Source: Pomphorhynchus laevis
Taxonomy: Eukaryota > Acanthocephala > Palaeacanthocephala > Echinorhynchida > Pomphorhynchidae
Direction: 5' to 3'
Length of the DNA: 64,000 nucleotides
Assembly (NCBI GenBank): GCA_012934845.2
Contig: WNNJ02002182.1
Span: forward strand, 1-64,000
In this document: positions 34,704 to 48,159 of the stretch, one piece after another
Layout of the letters: every line of letters begins with the position of its first letter
How positions within the stretch are numbered: the first letter of the stretch is position 1
Notes under the pieces: model-generated
Told to the model about the DNA's origin: nothing
The model's input: only the letters and a program-made list of their open reading frames with translations
The model's database searches: none
Position numbers and translations under genes: made by a program

Positions 34704-35533
34704 GGTGTATATTGGTGAATATATGTAGTTAAATTATCAACAAAACTACATTAAAATGCATTTAGAGACTTTATGTTAAAGTCAATCGATAGAATATAAT
34801 AAATATATTTGCTTATTCTTATAATATTATATTTTATAATATTTTTATAATTTTATATCCTTTATTTTATATTTTATAATATTCGTATAATTTTATATTC
34901 TTATAATTTTATATTGAAGTCAAGTTTTTTGGCTAGCAACATTATTTCATCAAACAGTTTATCTCTAATAATCACTAATGAGTTATCAATATTATCAAAA
35001 TTTATATAAATGAAATAAAAAATATTATAGACACTATTATTATAGACGCTTTAATCATATTTCTTGCCCTGTATTACTTCTTAATTGGCCTAAAATTTCT
35101 CAACGCTTCAATATAATCTTAATATTTCTTGTTTTTCGCTTCCCTGCATCCGACTCATCATCATATCTTAAGCTTCTTCCTACGACTCAGTCCATATATT
35201 TCGATCCAGTTACACAGGTATCCTATCCATTCTTAGATATTGCACTAATTATGGCCTCGGTGCATACCATGTTTCTTTGTCAGTATAATGGAACCGCCTT
35301 CCCGTTGACATTTTCTCTCCTTCTTTGTTCACACCTTTAAATAGCTAATTTCAATCCAACTCATCTCCCTCTGCATATATATATTTAACATCTTTCCCTC
35401 TGGCATGTATATCTTGTCCATAAAAACCAAAATTCATTGTTGTCAATGCTAACGACAAACCCGACATACTGCACTCTTTACATATTTCTAGCAAATGTAC
35501 AATACTAAATTTGATTTTTTCACTTTTTAATTT

Positions 35534-35951
35534 TATTTATTGATGGACCTGTAAGTGGCTCTATCTACATTTGCCCCATAAAATAAATTCTATTATCCTT
35601 ATATCCCTTTACACAGTATAAAGTAGTCAAAAACTATTAATAAATTTATAAATAATAAATCCGTATTATAATTTATTCATAATAATTATTGACAAATAAT
35701 TATATATTAAATAATTATATTGATTATAATAGACTTGTGGTAAAATAGGTTTAGATAACAATCAAATAATAACAAATAATAAAAGACAGATAAAAATAAT
35801 AGATAAACAACTCAAAAATAAATTATAAATATATTAGATTATATATAAATATTATTTATTTTTAAATAATATATATAAACATAAATATATTTTTTATTGG
35901 TGGACCTGTAAGTGGCTCTATCTACATTTGCCACATAAAATAAATTATATT
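35534..35951. repeat. 60-bp direct repeat, two copies 357 bases apart
   Basis: 35534-35594 and 35891-35951 share tggacctgtaagtggctcta and tctacatttgcc.cataaaa with only a few changes. Between them is AT-rich sequence only. They may be the ends of a small insertion or two dispersed repeat copies. Confidence 0.7.
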
Positions 35952-36016
35952 ATTCTGATCATTTGGGACAAACAAGGCTTGGCAACGATAATTAAGCAAC
36001 ATAAATATAACTTTAA

Positions 36017-36193
36017 ATGTGTGATACTTCATCAGCATTAGTTAATCATTGGCTGAATCATAACTACGAACCTGATTTTTCCAGTTCTAAGGTCTTGGAA
36101 AATGGAGACAGCATATCCAGTGATAAGAGAAAGTATACACATTCTAACACGTGTTATCAGCCCATCCATCGTGTTATTCTAACACTATGGATG
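36017..36193 (+). CDS. Candidate first coding exon, unknown product
   Basis: An ATG-led frame, MCDTSSALVNHWLNHNYEPD then FSSSKVLENGDSISSDKRKY, of markedly lower AT content than its surroundings. A possible donor atg/gtaata ends it at 36193 in phase 0; unspliced the frame would run on to 36280. Its Ser/Asp/Lys-rich composition resembles a cytosolic protein's N-terminus. I do not recognise it and found no second exon. Chance remains possible at this length. Confidence 0.3.
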
Positions 36194-36280
36194 GTAATAA
36201 AGACAATTGGAATTTATTTATCCCTACTAGCACACTACAAAATCGGTAGAATTTTCATCGTTGGTTTCTTCCGTTTTTAA

Positions 36281-39159
36281 GTATTTTTTTTCTCATGTCA
36301 AAACATAACAGAACATAAGGAACAATTTCAATAGTCGAAAATTTGTGAACAATAATTTTCTATTTCTATTTCTCTCGATGTTTAAACGCCCTGCACAATT
36401 TAAAAAAATTAACTTCTATATTCAGAATATTATTCAACATAGTTTGGTTTACGGACAATCTAAGAAAATAATTCAAGTATGCGCTTTAAAATGTATGAAT
36501 AAAATTGTGTAATGTGTTACATTGTACTTGATATAGATATTTGCCTATTGTTTATGCATACTCGCATATGTGCTTTTGTGCCATATATGCGCATATAATT
36601 TTGATTTGGTAAAATAATATTTTATTGATAAAATAATATTTGATTATTGATAAAATTATATAAGGCATATCGAGATGTCTTATAAGGCAATAGAATAAGG
36701 CATGTACACATCAAATTTATTAAATTTTGATTGTCAGAATAACTGATTATTTTGGTTATCTTTATTGATAAAAATGATTTCTGGCAAATGTGTGCTTGCC
36801 CACAAATATATATACGCAATCAATTCAATTAATTGAATTGATTAATAGGATAATTTGCATTTTAGCTGAGTCAGTGAGTAAACCAAATTTATAAACTTTT
36901 TAAAATATAAAAACAATAATTTCGTATTAATTTTTATTGCTGTAAATTAAAGGTCGCATATACTGGAATATGAATGATTTTGTAGGCATAGGAAATAATA
37001 TATACAGTGAAATTGATAGCTTGAATTGATCGAGCTTTCATAATAGCCCAGCGATTCTAGCTGAAATATTCGACTTAAACTAAGATGGATAATGTAGTCT
37101 AATGAAATATATAACTAATTGAAGACGTTTATTTCTATTTTAAAGATATGGATGAAAAATAAAGTATTGCGAATGATTCTATAAAATATTGTAAAATATT
37201 TATAATATCATTGCTTTCCAACAATTTCAAAAATATATTTTAAAACGAAATATACAAGAAGCTTATTTTATGCACAAAAATAGAAATATACTGATGCCCA
37301 ATAATAATTCAGATATTGAATCAATAACAAATATTTTATAATTGTAATGATTTGTAATGGTTTTTGTATTGTTTTGTTCGTTGTTTTTTATGTATATTTT
37401 TCTTTCTTTGTGTAATTTTTAATAAGGAGCACATCTAGTCGTTTGATCCGCTGCGCAATGTAAAACGTACAATTGACGTCTTTGTTCTGTTGCGCCAAGC
37501 GAAGTATGCAGTTGACATCTTGGAAAATACATAAATTGTAAAAATATTTTTTGTAACATTTACTTCTGATGATGATAGCAGTAGGCTATTGAGAATTCGA
37601 TTAAATAAATATTTTCTTCGCTCTCTTCACTAATAAATAATTAAATACGAGTGAACAATCAATTTATATTTTAAAATGAAATGTTGAAATGTTAAATTTT
37701 AAATGTTGCATTTTTTAAATCTTACATCTTAGACATATGCAAGCTAATACTTAAGGGAGTAAATAATAACAAATGAAATAAGCAATGGATTCAAAGATTT
37801 CCTCGAAATCTTTTAAAATCGATACCTCATAAAAGGATATTTTAAATTCTTTTAGTTTCCATTATTGTTAATTGTAAAGTACTCGTAATAGTCCAAAGTG
37901 TAAAATGATCTTGTAACCTTGGGTTTCATAGCAAGGCTACCTTATAACTGATAATTTGTATCGCTTTAAGTGCTTTGTATTTCTTATTACTGAGGATTGT
38001 GTAAAGGGTTTTGAATATCTTATTACTGAGAAATTGTATCACTCAAGTGTTGAGTATTTACTACCGAAACCGCATTGTTCAGGCGGAATGGAAGATTATC
38101 TATATTAAATGCTTCACTTATTCACCACTAGTCTTAATCCTAGAAAAGTGATTCAATAATATAAATCATTTACCTCTATCGAGTACTTTGATTATTCAAA
38201 TTATCCGGTCGAAGAGTGATTTATCAGCTAACTCTTAAAAAGCAAAACCTAATAAGAACAAATACTATCTAGAATCACTTTAATATTTTAAAGGCAGTGT
38301 AGATCAATACCTTATACTTTGTTATATCTTATGTAAAATAAAGCTAAACACAACTCTTCAATTGCGAAAGTAAACAACTATTCAATTTAAAGTAGACAAT
38401 TTAATTAGATGTTAATATTTGAAAGCTCAGATGTATTGAATGTGACCTAATTTACTAAATGCTCTTTCAATTACGTAAACAAATATTGTGAAATAATTTC
38501 AATATTATGGATATGTTTGAAATATTAAGAATATTTCAATATTATGTAAAAATGTGTATTCTGATTTAATTTTATTTCCATAATTAATCTCCTTGCACAA
38601 CATCATCAATATACTGGACAATATAACAGTACCAGTAACAGTATAACAGTATAAATGTTACTACTATTTTAGTAATACAATATCATTACATTAATGTTAT
38701 GTAATTATCTAAATTATACAAATATTTTATATATTAATAATTAATAATAAAATTAATAAAATTAATAATTAATAATTAATATAATATCAAAATGACTAAA
38801 ACATTCAAATTTTATTACTAATTCATTTTAACATGGATAATCTGTCATGTACAAATATATTAAATCATGATAAAATACAATCATTAAAATCATGTTATTT
38901 TTGATTTTTAATAATTCCGATGCTATAACTTATTGATAAGATCATTTATGAAATACTAAAATTAACGTATTTTGAATATTATTCTAAATTGAATTTTTAT
39001 AATTGATAACTATTAAAAAGAATACGGATTTTAAACATTTAGCAAGTGAATCAAATAAATGTTTACAATATATAAGCATTAATTGACATAAACATCGTTG
39101 TGAATTAATGTTATAATCAAGTAAATATAAATAACAAGTAAATATATTTACTTGTTACA
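36281..39159. other. Intergenic AT-rich stretch
   Basis: No gene seen. At 37566-37594 is a hammerhead-like hairpin of the 49-kb type, with CTGATGA and a GATAGC/GCTATT stem, but GAGA where the others have GAAA. A short less AT-rich patch around 37430-37520 contains two similar words (aattgacgtctt, agttgacatctt). Confidence 0.4.
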
Positions 39160-40222
39160 TCAAGTAAATATAAATGGATAAAATTTAATTAATTGAATCC
39201 TTAAATATTTTGATAAATCAAAATTATTTAAAAGTAGGGACATCTATATTTAGACAAGTAAAAGATGTTCCAATGGGTGGTAATAGTAGCCCAATTATAG
39301 CTGACTTGTTTTTAAGCTTTATAGAATATGAATTTGTTCATAACTGTGTAAAAACTAAATCTAAACTATATAAAGATATGAAATATATGTTTCGATACAT
39401 TGATGATATGTGTATTTGATTCTAATAATTTTTATTCAACTAGTGAGCACATTTATCCATAAAGCCTTATTCTTAACAAAACCAATATTAATGATAAAGA
39501 AGGTGTATATCTAGATATGAACATTAAATTAACATTAACTAAAACTACTATTAATTTATATCGTAAAGATGAAATTTAAATTTACAAGAAACATATTTTT
39601 GCATGAGCATTCATGCATACCATATAATATAAAATATAATACATTAAATAATGAAATTTTAAGAATTGCAACAATATGTAATGATATTGGCTTTCTTCAA
39701 AATCATTTAAATAATTTAATAGATACATATTTTAAACTAGGTTACTATAAAAATAACATCAAGCAGAAAATAGTAAAATATATAAATCAACACAATAATA
39801 TAAAGAATAAATTTAAACTCTTAAGTGGCAAATTTTTATGGATGGATAATAAATAATATACTTTGCATTAGAATAAGATACTAGATAGTTATTTCAGAGG
39901 AAATACATCATTAGCATGTATTTGGCCCCGCTGCTATGTTGGGTAGAGGAGTTAGGGGCCGAAACCTGATAGCATAGCAGTTCCTCCTGATGACCTCTAA
40001 TTCTTATTCTGATACAACGTCTGTTATTTATTAGTCAATTCATAAAAATGACGTTTATTTTAAATTTCATTTTTTTAACTTGATTTAAATTATAAAAAAT
40101 CTTGTAACAATTATTAATTTTATTATTTAATTATTAAATTTTGATTTAGCATTATTATGTTTTGTTTATTTTATAATTATATAACAATACGCAGACTCAG
40201 TTAGCTGATTTAATCGTTAAAA
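39160..40222 (+). mobile_element. PLE-A, best-kept reverse transcriptase end and 3' tail
   Basis: Fossil, 5'-truncated within the reverse transcriptase. Frame 39210-39419 reads YLKVGTSIFRQVKD, VPMGGNSSPIIADLFLSFIE and MFRYIDDMCI, the palm and catalytic boxes. Frame 39569-39856 gives the C-terminal block to LLSGKFLWMDNK. The 3' tail (39857-40222) is the cleanest in the window and keeps every stem of the proposed fold. Only a few breaks are seen, so it is younger than the other copies. No GIY-YIG domain lies between the C-terminal block and the tail. Confidence 0.88.
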
Positions 40223-40827
40223 ATAAACTAAAATAGAAAACGATTATAATTGGCAAATTCATTATTTAATTATTTAAAATTCCTTATTATAAAGATTATT
40301 ACATTACTAACATAAACGTAATTGAGGCAGAATGCAGCATAAATATATTATTTTGTAAATAATTTTGTTTGAAAATACAAAATTACAACAAATATATGAT
40401 ACACTTATTTATCAAAATGAATTTCAATTGGTAGAATTTGTAAATAAGGTTAAAACTATTTTATCCCAAAGATGTGTTTTACGATATTTCATTGACTCAT
40501 GCTATTGTTGTCTAATTATTGTTTCTTATGCACATCCAACAGCAAATACAAAATTAGATACAAAATTATATCCAATAATTTGAATAATTAATTTTAATAA
40601 AATTAATTTTTTATCATTACAAGAAGGCGAGGAAACATGATTATTTATTTGAAATTATTATAAATAAATAGATTATTTATTTATAAATTTTCTTGCAAAT
40701 TAAGATATAATATAAAAAATATAAATGTAAAAAATATAAATATAAATATTATAAATTTATAAATATAAATGTAAATATTAATATAAATATAATTATAAAA
40801 ATATAAATTAATACAAATATAAATTAT

Positions 40828-40950
40828 ACATCTTCAGGATTGTAATTAGCTAGAACACTTATAAAAAAAGAAAATTTATAAGTGTTCAAGCAAATTACAA
40901 CCCTGAAGATGACGTGCCGTAGTGCCGTCGAAATATTGGATTTTTCTAAT
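40828..40950 (+). repeat. Foldback with a hammerhead-like hairpin in the right arm
   Basis: Left arm catcttcaggattgtaatt, with gaacacttataaa. Right arm tttataagtgttc, with aattacaaccctgaagatg. The loop is about 10 bases of A-rich sequence. The right arm continues through CTGAAGA (40903-40909), a GACG/CGTC stem and GAAA (40930-40933) plus TATT. The left arm lacks that continuation. Confidence 0.7.
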
Positions 40951-43900
40951 CAAATAAATATTCCTGTTTTCTCGCCTTCTTGTAATAATTCGGATTGAAA
41001 ACGAATTTTCTCAATTATCAATTTTATTAAATATCCTATTGTGCTATTCCTATATGCTAAGTTAATCAGCATCTTACAAGTGTTCGATGTATAGCTTTGC
41101 TTCATCTATAATATCAGCCACCTCATTTTGTCGTCGGAGCTCCTCCAAGACTGCAAGCTTGCAATTTTCAATATTTTCGGTGTTTTCATATAAGTCACCT
41201 CCTTCGGTTTCATATAGAAGATAGTCGTAAATATTACAATTTTAAGTGTTTAGAAATCAGGGATGTTCCTTCTATCGGAATTCATTTATCATTCAAATTA
41301 ATTTTGAAAGTATTTAAAGTAACTTTTAAAATATAAAAAGGTTTTGTTCTATAACCTTTTATAGACTGAAATTTTTTGTAACAACACCTACATTTAATCT
41401 AAAGAATTATATTATACACATTTTTTCTAAACCCAGAATTATATACAATTGTTTGAAATGCTTTGAAAATGACAATTATATCAAATACTTTTCATTTTAC
41501 CTCATCTTTGCAAAAGTCGATAAATGAAATTTGATAAATCTGGATTTTCATTACAAATAGCTTTATAGTTAATGACAACTTTATATTAAATTCAGCTATT
41601 TTCCCAATTACATATTTAATAACGAATTAATGGAATTTATAGACAAGAGGTATAAGAGATGCATATATGAAAACGTAGAACTGCCCTAGAGCAGAATGCC
41701 GAATAGAAAACAATTATGTATGATTAGACTTAAATTACAGATTTACTTGGAATTATGTCCTTCCTAAATACAGACGGCATCAAATAATATCCAGGACATA
41801 ATGGTCAATTTGCTTTCGTCATTTTATTAATTGCGTGTCGATGTATCCCTGGTATATAATGTATTTATCCGCTATTAAGTTGCTTGTTATTTAGAAAATT
41901 AGTCATGCATATGCTGTGTGGAATGTAATACCAGACCACAAAGTCTAGTATTACAATAGCGAATTGCCCCCGTATTTGAAAATAAAATTCTATACAAAAT
42001 TACAATTTTCGTATGCCCCATTATTTTAGCAGGTTTTTCATTTTATTACAAATACAAACCCTAAAATTCCTAAGCAGCTTATTTTAACTGTGCAATACAT
42101 TTCGAGTGCAGTAAATCCTATTGCAGCAATCAGACTTGCAAAATTGTAATTATAAAACATACCAAATTGAAAAACATGTGCTACTTTCATTCGATTATAT
42201 AAAATTATTTCTTAAATAACAATTGGTAATCTCAGCAAATGCTAAATAATGAAATGCCAAATGGCGATTGACAACCTCGAAGACGATTCAGAAATCTATC
42301 AATTTACAAATGCATAATTGAGATGCTAAGAAACAATTTTTGTCTATTTTTTAAAATATTGTTATTTATTTTAAATAGTCTTAAACTTTCCCATAATATA
42401 ATTTAAAATACTTTTCCGCAAATTAAAAAGATAACAATTTTAATCAAGAAACGTAATTGCAAAAATGTTTAAATTGCAAATAAGTTACAACAATTTGTAT
42501 TATTCTAGACATTTTATTTCTTGCAGCCAGTTGATAGATTTATGCAATAAAGAATATACCAATTATCAGCAAACTTAAATAGCTCAAAATGTAAAATAGT
42601 TAAAAAATACAATATTAAAAATATTAGAAAAGATATTTAATATTATTTTATAATTTGAATAATATTTGTTGATTTTTTATTTAAAAAATAATTTTTACCG
42701 AATGAATTTAGCAAATGAAACAATAAATTTCAAATAAGAGAGATAAATTCTCAGAGAATTTAAAATATTTTAAAGTAAGACATTTATAAAATGATGGCAA
42801 ATGATTTTGAATTTTATTTTCTAAATCCGAAAATAGCTCTCTAATAACCATATTTTATATTTTTAATTAAAAGATATTTAACTTTGATTAAAAACCAAAT
42901 TAATGTAATTATTTATCACAAAGATGTCTTGAAGAAAATGTCGTCTGATAATAACAAATGAACTGATGTACAAAGACTCACATAATATTATTTGTTTGTG
43001 AAATTTGTTATTTACTGAACCATAATAAACAACATATGGTCTTCGCCAGGAATGCGTTCTCTGCGATTACATTGGCATATCCATAAAATTTAATTAGGAT
43101 CACAATTATACACAATACATGGCATAATGAAAATAACGAATTATTGCTAACAATTTTAGAATTCCATTAATAATGCATCCTTTTGGCTTGCTTGGAATAC
43201 AGTTTTTGCAAATTGGAATAAATTCAAATTTAGCCGCAAAATGCAGATGCTTTTTTGAGCTTCAGTTGATTCGATTTGAAATAATCGAATTAATAATATA
43301 TAAGGCGTAGTGGCATTGTGAAAAAGAATTGGTACGAAATTAAATAAATGAGCATGGATATTTGATGCAACAAAATTTACAGAAAAATATTTTAAAAACT
43401 CATAAAATTGAATATAATTGGCCCAAGGCTTGTCGTGATATCCGTGCATGTAGGAATTAACGATCATAGGTCGTTTTGTTGTCTTACAATGTTAGCCTAA
43501 TGATTTCAATACAAATGCAGACGTTATTATTAATGGATCAATGGCTTCTAGTTTTGTTATAAATTGTTCCAACGGATATTTTTTTAGGATTAGTTTAGGT
43601 AAATGAATCACTTAGGTTGAATGAATTTTAGAGATAGACCAAGAACGTTTAATAAAAGACAATTTGCATGCATTCAATTAATTGAAATTAAAGACAAAAT
43701 TATCATATATTAAAAAATTACTGGATATGAAATGTATTTAATTAAAATGTATTACATATAGTATATTTACAATAGTCCATTCAAATTTGAAATCGTTTTG
43801 GTCAATATGCAGGAAGTTAATAATTGTAATTTAAACTATTGTTTAATATTTTTAAAATACTTGTTTCTAATATATTCAATTATTTATCAATTAGTTTTTC

Positions 43901-44841
43901 ATGGACCGACTAAATTACAAAATTCGATCTTAAAATTAAAAGATGCTGCACAAATCATTTTTGAGAATTTGCTTAAATTTGATCAACATTTATGGTATCT
44001 ACTTCTTCATTAGTTTGGATTATATAATGAACCGTGGTTTTAAAATAATTATACATTTATTTTAAAATAACAACCTTGATATGTAAAGGCACGAAGCCAT
44101 TTATTAATGAGTAAAATGGCAGATACTGTTTTTAACGATAAAATGATACGCTATTGTAAACATTGAACATTGTAAATTTGATTTAAATTAAACATAGAAT
44201 CCAATAAGCTCACTACTTGTAAATTCGAAAGTACATCGTTTGACATTTTTAATTAAATAAAAAATAATTCTCAACAATATTTATAAATTTTAAATTCGTT
44301 AAATTTTTATTTTTGATGAATTTAATCTTTGAAAAATAAATTTATTAAAACTAAATGTAAGTTATAAACTGTTTCAAATTTGCAACATCGGTTTGAAATA
44401 AATAAAAACTTTTTATTGTATTCATTTAGTTTGATTATTTGTTATGGCTAAATGATTTTTTATAATTTTTATAATTTTGATTATAAATTACAGATTATAA
44501 ATTATAGATTATAACTTATAATTTTTTATTATAATTATATCAATTTTTAATTTTATATTATAAATGTAAATTAACAAATGATTATAGTATAAATAAACTG
44601 ATACTGATTTTAGATATTTTAATTTGATATACCAGGGCAGTCAATGTTACAATTGAAATTTTCATGACTTTATTATGCACAATGCTTAAATCCTATTTAT
44701 AAGCCAATAGCAATATCCTACATTTTAGTATTGGTGGGACTCATCTGCTACTGATTCAATACTTGAGTATAAGTTTTCGTTTTTGTAATGATAAATTATA
44801 TTTATTATAAATTTAATTATTAATATATCTCTAAGTTTTTA

Positions 44842-44875
44842 TCTAAAATGTTCGTTGACTAACGAACATTTTAGA
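44842..44875. repeat. Perfect 15-bp palindrome
   Basis: tctaaaatgttcgtt and its exact reverse complement, separated by gact. Confidence 0.7.
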
Positions 44876-45889
44876 ATATTATCTAAACACGTTTTATGTT
44901 GGTTAAGCTAGCAAATGCTTAAATAAATCCATGCAGTTTGCCCAATCCTACGGCATGATTTAGATTTGGCATCAAATTTCAAGCTCACGAGAATATTCGA
45001 ACTCAAAATTCGTTTGATCAACTTTTTAAATTCAAAGTTTTAAATTATTTTTCAAAATACAAATTCTATTGAAGTTTACTAAGTAAATCGTTCATCCAAA
45101 ACTTATACTTTATATGTCTTTAATTTTTTAAATTGTTAATAATTTATGTTTTTCTAGCTTTAATGGTTAGAACGTAATAAATTCCATAGGTAACAACTTG
45201 TTGCTATATGTTGTTATTACTAGCTAATCATTATTATCAGAATATTCATAAATACTAGCTTATTTTGTGAATGTAGAATATAGGTTTGTAAATTTAAATT
45301 AAAAAATATGAAGTCCTCCATAAATTGATAAAATTGACAAAATATTTTTTGTGAGAGATTTTCCTTCGGACAAATGCAAATATTATTAAATGACAACTCA
45401 ATAATATGCGATAAAATCGCATAAATTATTCAAACCGACAATTTAGTCAAAAAAACAACAGCTCATTCGATGATAAAAATAAATTCAACACATTCCTAGT
45501 TAAAATCTACGCATTTATAAAATGTTGCCTGTGTTTAATTGTAAATTTATTGGCGCATAAAATTGGTTTCAAATCATGAACTTAAAAAATAACACAGACT
45601 AATTTTATACATTTTATTTAAACAAGATCAACTTTGCAGATATTTTTTAATTAAAATTGCGCATTCGTCAAAAAAAGTATCTCTGGAATTCTAATGTAAC
45701 TAAACAATTACATGATCATTTGAAAATCTTATTTTTCATATCTGCAAATAAGCATTTACAAATCTGCTTTAGTTATGAATTCACATCCCTAATAATAGGT
45801 TTCTTAATGTTAGGATCATCAAAATCTGTGTGAAAAATTTAAAGATTATCCAAAGAGATTAGAAATTACTTTTTAGGTAGTCTACTGAT

Positions 45890-46057
45890 ATTAGTACAAT
45901 TAAGTTTTTCAAACTGAAGCTGTTCCGAATACTCACTGCAGTTATACAATCATGGATAGATTACACGAAAACCATAAAGCATCATAAGGCACCTAGGAAT
46001 GGCCTACAATCGACAAACACATTAATAAGTAATTCGCAACGTAGAAGAGAGATAAAT
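45890..46057 (+). other. Possible internal exon, unknown
   Basis: Between a TTAG acceptor-like site (about 45895) and a donor GTAAGT at 46058 the plus-strand frame is open: TIKFFKLKLFRILTAVIQSW, then IDYTKTIKHHKAPRNGLQST. AT content is lower than in the flanks. The frame has no start and no neighbour exon was identified. An open run of this length is not rare here, so this is weak. Confidence 0.2.
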
Positions 46058-46244
46058 GTAAGTTATTTTATTATTAATAAGCTTTAATTTTTATATTCAA
46101 ATTAGTTAATTTTTCATACATTCGAAAACTTAGAATAATAATGCATTATTCTTAAATTAGTAAAGTATTGATAACACATTATTCTTATAATAATTTATTT
46201 TTAATATAGAAATATTAAAAATTATAGTTACATGGTCTGAGTAG

Positions 46245-46375
46245 CTATAATAAAGTATCTATAATAAACCCGATATAATTATATAATTATTCATTATTTA
46301 ATTTTTATTTAACATCATTTTTAATTGATAAATTGTATAAAATAAGTAGACTCAGTTATCTGATCTGACTTGATT
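46245..46375 (+). mobile_element. Distal end of a PLE-A 3' tail
   Basis: Only the last part of the tail is present: attatttaatttttatttaa, then aaataagtagactcagttat and ctgatctgac. Confidence 0.5.
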
Positions 46376-46459
46376 AATGACTCTTCAGAATAATTGCCTT
46401 TCACGGGATTCGAAAATAAATAAACATGAATTTAAATAAAATAGATTTCTTATAAATTA

Positions 46460-46575
46460 TTATTAATATTATAATATTAATAAATAATATTATATTATTA
46501 TAATATTAATATAATATTATTTATTAATATTATAATATTATAATATTAAGTATTATAATATGTTAATATTACTTT
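46460..46575. repeat. AT microsatellite, taatattat type
   Basis: Runs of taatattat and its complement with near-total absence of G and C, capable of long self-pairing. Similar tracts lie at 47205-47365 (aatattatattt) and 47695-47815 (atatatagtatatatac). Confidence 0.7.
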
Positions 46576-46849
46576 TATAATATTATTTATATTTTTGTAA
46601 ATAAAAATAAAACTAATTTTAATTTCTTTTAATAATTTTAAATTTCTTTAATATTTGAAGAAAATAAATATAGAGATTTGATAGAAATGTAACTCCGAAG
46701 CTATAACTCATCATTAAGTAAATTACTAAATCATTACTAAATCGATTTTTCGTATGTGCTGTGAAAATGATTCATTAATTGGATGGCCATGCCAAATATT
46801 ATCGCATCATTATAATATTAATTTCGCGATTAATTCGTCTAGATTCTGA

Positions 46850-46925
46850 ATTATTGGAGCTCGATCGAAAAGAAGAAATTTTTTGATATTTCAATAACCT
46901 CTGTTAGTATCTTCAGATGCTAATC
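46850..46925 (-). repeat. Repeat fragment with a hammerhead-like hairpin
   Basis: Begins ttattggagctcgatc, like the foldback at 15.2 kb. On the minus strand it has CTGAAGA (46916-46910), an ACTAAC/GTTATT stem, GAAA (46892-46889) and TATC. Helix I cannot pair beyond one base, so the copy is probably decayed. Confidence 0.55.
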
Positions 46926-48159
46926 GTTTAGATTCTATATAAATTATTACGTTAAGCATCAATATGATATTATTCAAAATCATTTGAATATCATATGCAT
47001 TTTCCCATGGGTATCATTTTATTTCGAGGTTATATGCAAGTACAAGATTATTGTACATAGTTTGATATAATCCGTCGTGCATCTGTAAGCTAATATTCAC
47101 CACTGCACTGTGCCAAATATGCTAGAAATCCCTTTAGAATTTTTGATTAATATTATGGTAAATAATTTACCTTCTAGTTTCATTAAAAGTAAAATCCATA
47201 TTATACATAATAATATAATATAATATTAAAAATATTATATTTATAAATATTATAATATATAATATTAATATATATTATAAATATTATATTTATAATATAT
47301 AAACATTATATATTATATAAATATATAAATATTATATTTATAATATATAAACCATATAATATAATACATAACTATATATTCTATTATGAAATGACATTCA
47401 GATGTAATAAATATTATATTAAAAATATTATATCAAGACACTGATTTAATTATTAAATGAATAGTTTGATTTAACTTAAAATGGTAATGATCAAATGGCT
47501 GCATGCTACTGGTCATTCTAAAATATGCGATTTTGAGATGTAGTTTGGTAGATTGTATAACTTAACAAAATGGATATATCAATGTTATAGTGACATTACT
47601 ACGTTGTTTAACATATGCACAAATCAATATTGTCGAAATATAAAAGGCGAAGCCGAATGAAATTATGATACTTTAGCTCTTGTTCGTTTTAGAAAAATAC
47701 ATATATATATAGTTTTACAATCAATATATATAGTATATATACTATATATAGTATATATACTAGATATAGTATATATAGTATATATACAATATATATTTTC
47801 AATTGTATATATTAAGCTCTCAAACTTTTTTAAGGTGCGTTAAGTCCTATATATTAGACTATATATATTCATTTGTTTCCAAATGAAACAAATATATAAG
47901 ACCACAAATTTTACAGATTTTATAAAATTTGAGCATTATAGTGTAATATACTCTTAAAATAATGAAACACTATGCGATAAGTATTTTAAATGAAATTAAA
48001 TAAATCAATTTAATGCCATTGAAAATACTTCAAAAATAATTTGAAAAATCATTATTGCGAACCCTGAAGACTATCTATGGCGCTAAATTTTCTCAATTCA
48101 AGAAACAACTGATAAATGATATACTGAATTGAATAAATAAAAAAGTATATTATAATAAT

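Larger units (their letters stand above)
32481..36016. other. Long intergenic stretch
   Basis: Mostly AT-rich. A less AT-rich patch at 32920-33060 carries a possible first exon (see findings). Another at 33290-33600 has a 66-residue open frame ending NVDINRRHNHPE, weakly like the H-x-H end of FLYWCH-type zinc fingers, not supported further. A third patch, 35090-35480, contains no readable frame. Confidence 0.35.
40951..48159. other. Long gene-poor stretch
   Basis: AT-rich with scattered less AT-rich patches (41030-41280, 43020-43480, 45890-46050). A 103-codon open frame on the minus strand (43467-43156) has no recognisable motif and is about as long as chance allows in 64 kb of this composition. 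A diverged single copy of the 54.5-kb repeat unit lies at about 44630-44770 (gcagtcaatgttacaattga). Confidence 0.4.

Noticed and set aside
39896-39998. Hammerhead reading of the PLE-A tail (ctgatga-c-ctct with agag-gaaa, then tacgtc)
   Set aside because: Helix II and the GAAA/GTC positions look right in a permuted order, but the bases after GTC do not pair with those before CTGATGA, so helix I is missing. The pseudoknot reading explains more of the tail.
40365-40583. 72-codon frame after the PLE-A tail
   Set aside because: Outside the element's end and with no similarity to PLE reverse transcriptase; length not unusual.
41900-41960. Second GIY-YIG fragment (ctgtgtggaatgtaatac)
   Set aside because: Only about 16 bases resemble the PLE endonuclease at 51.25 kb; neighbouring residues do not continue the motif.
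43156-43467. 103-codon open frame on the minus strand
   Set aside because: About one frame of this length is expected by chance in 64 kb at this composition; no motif and no splice partner.
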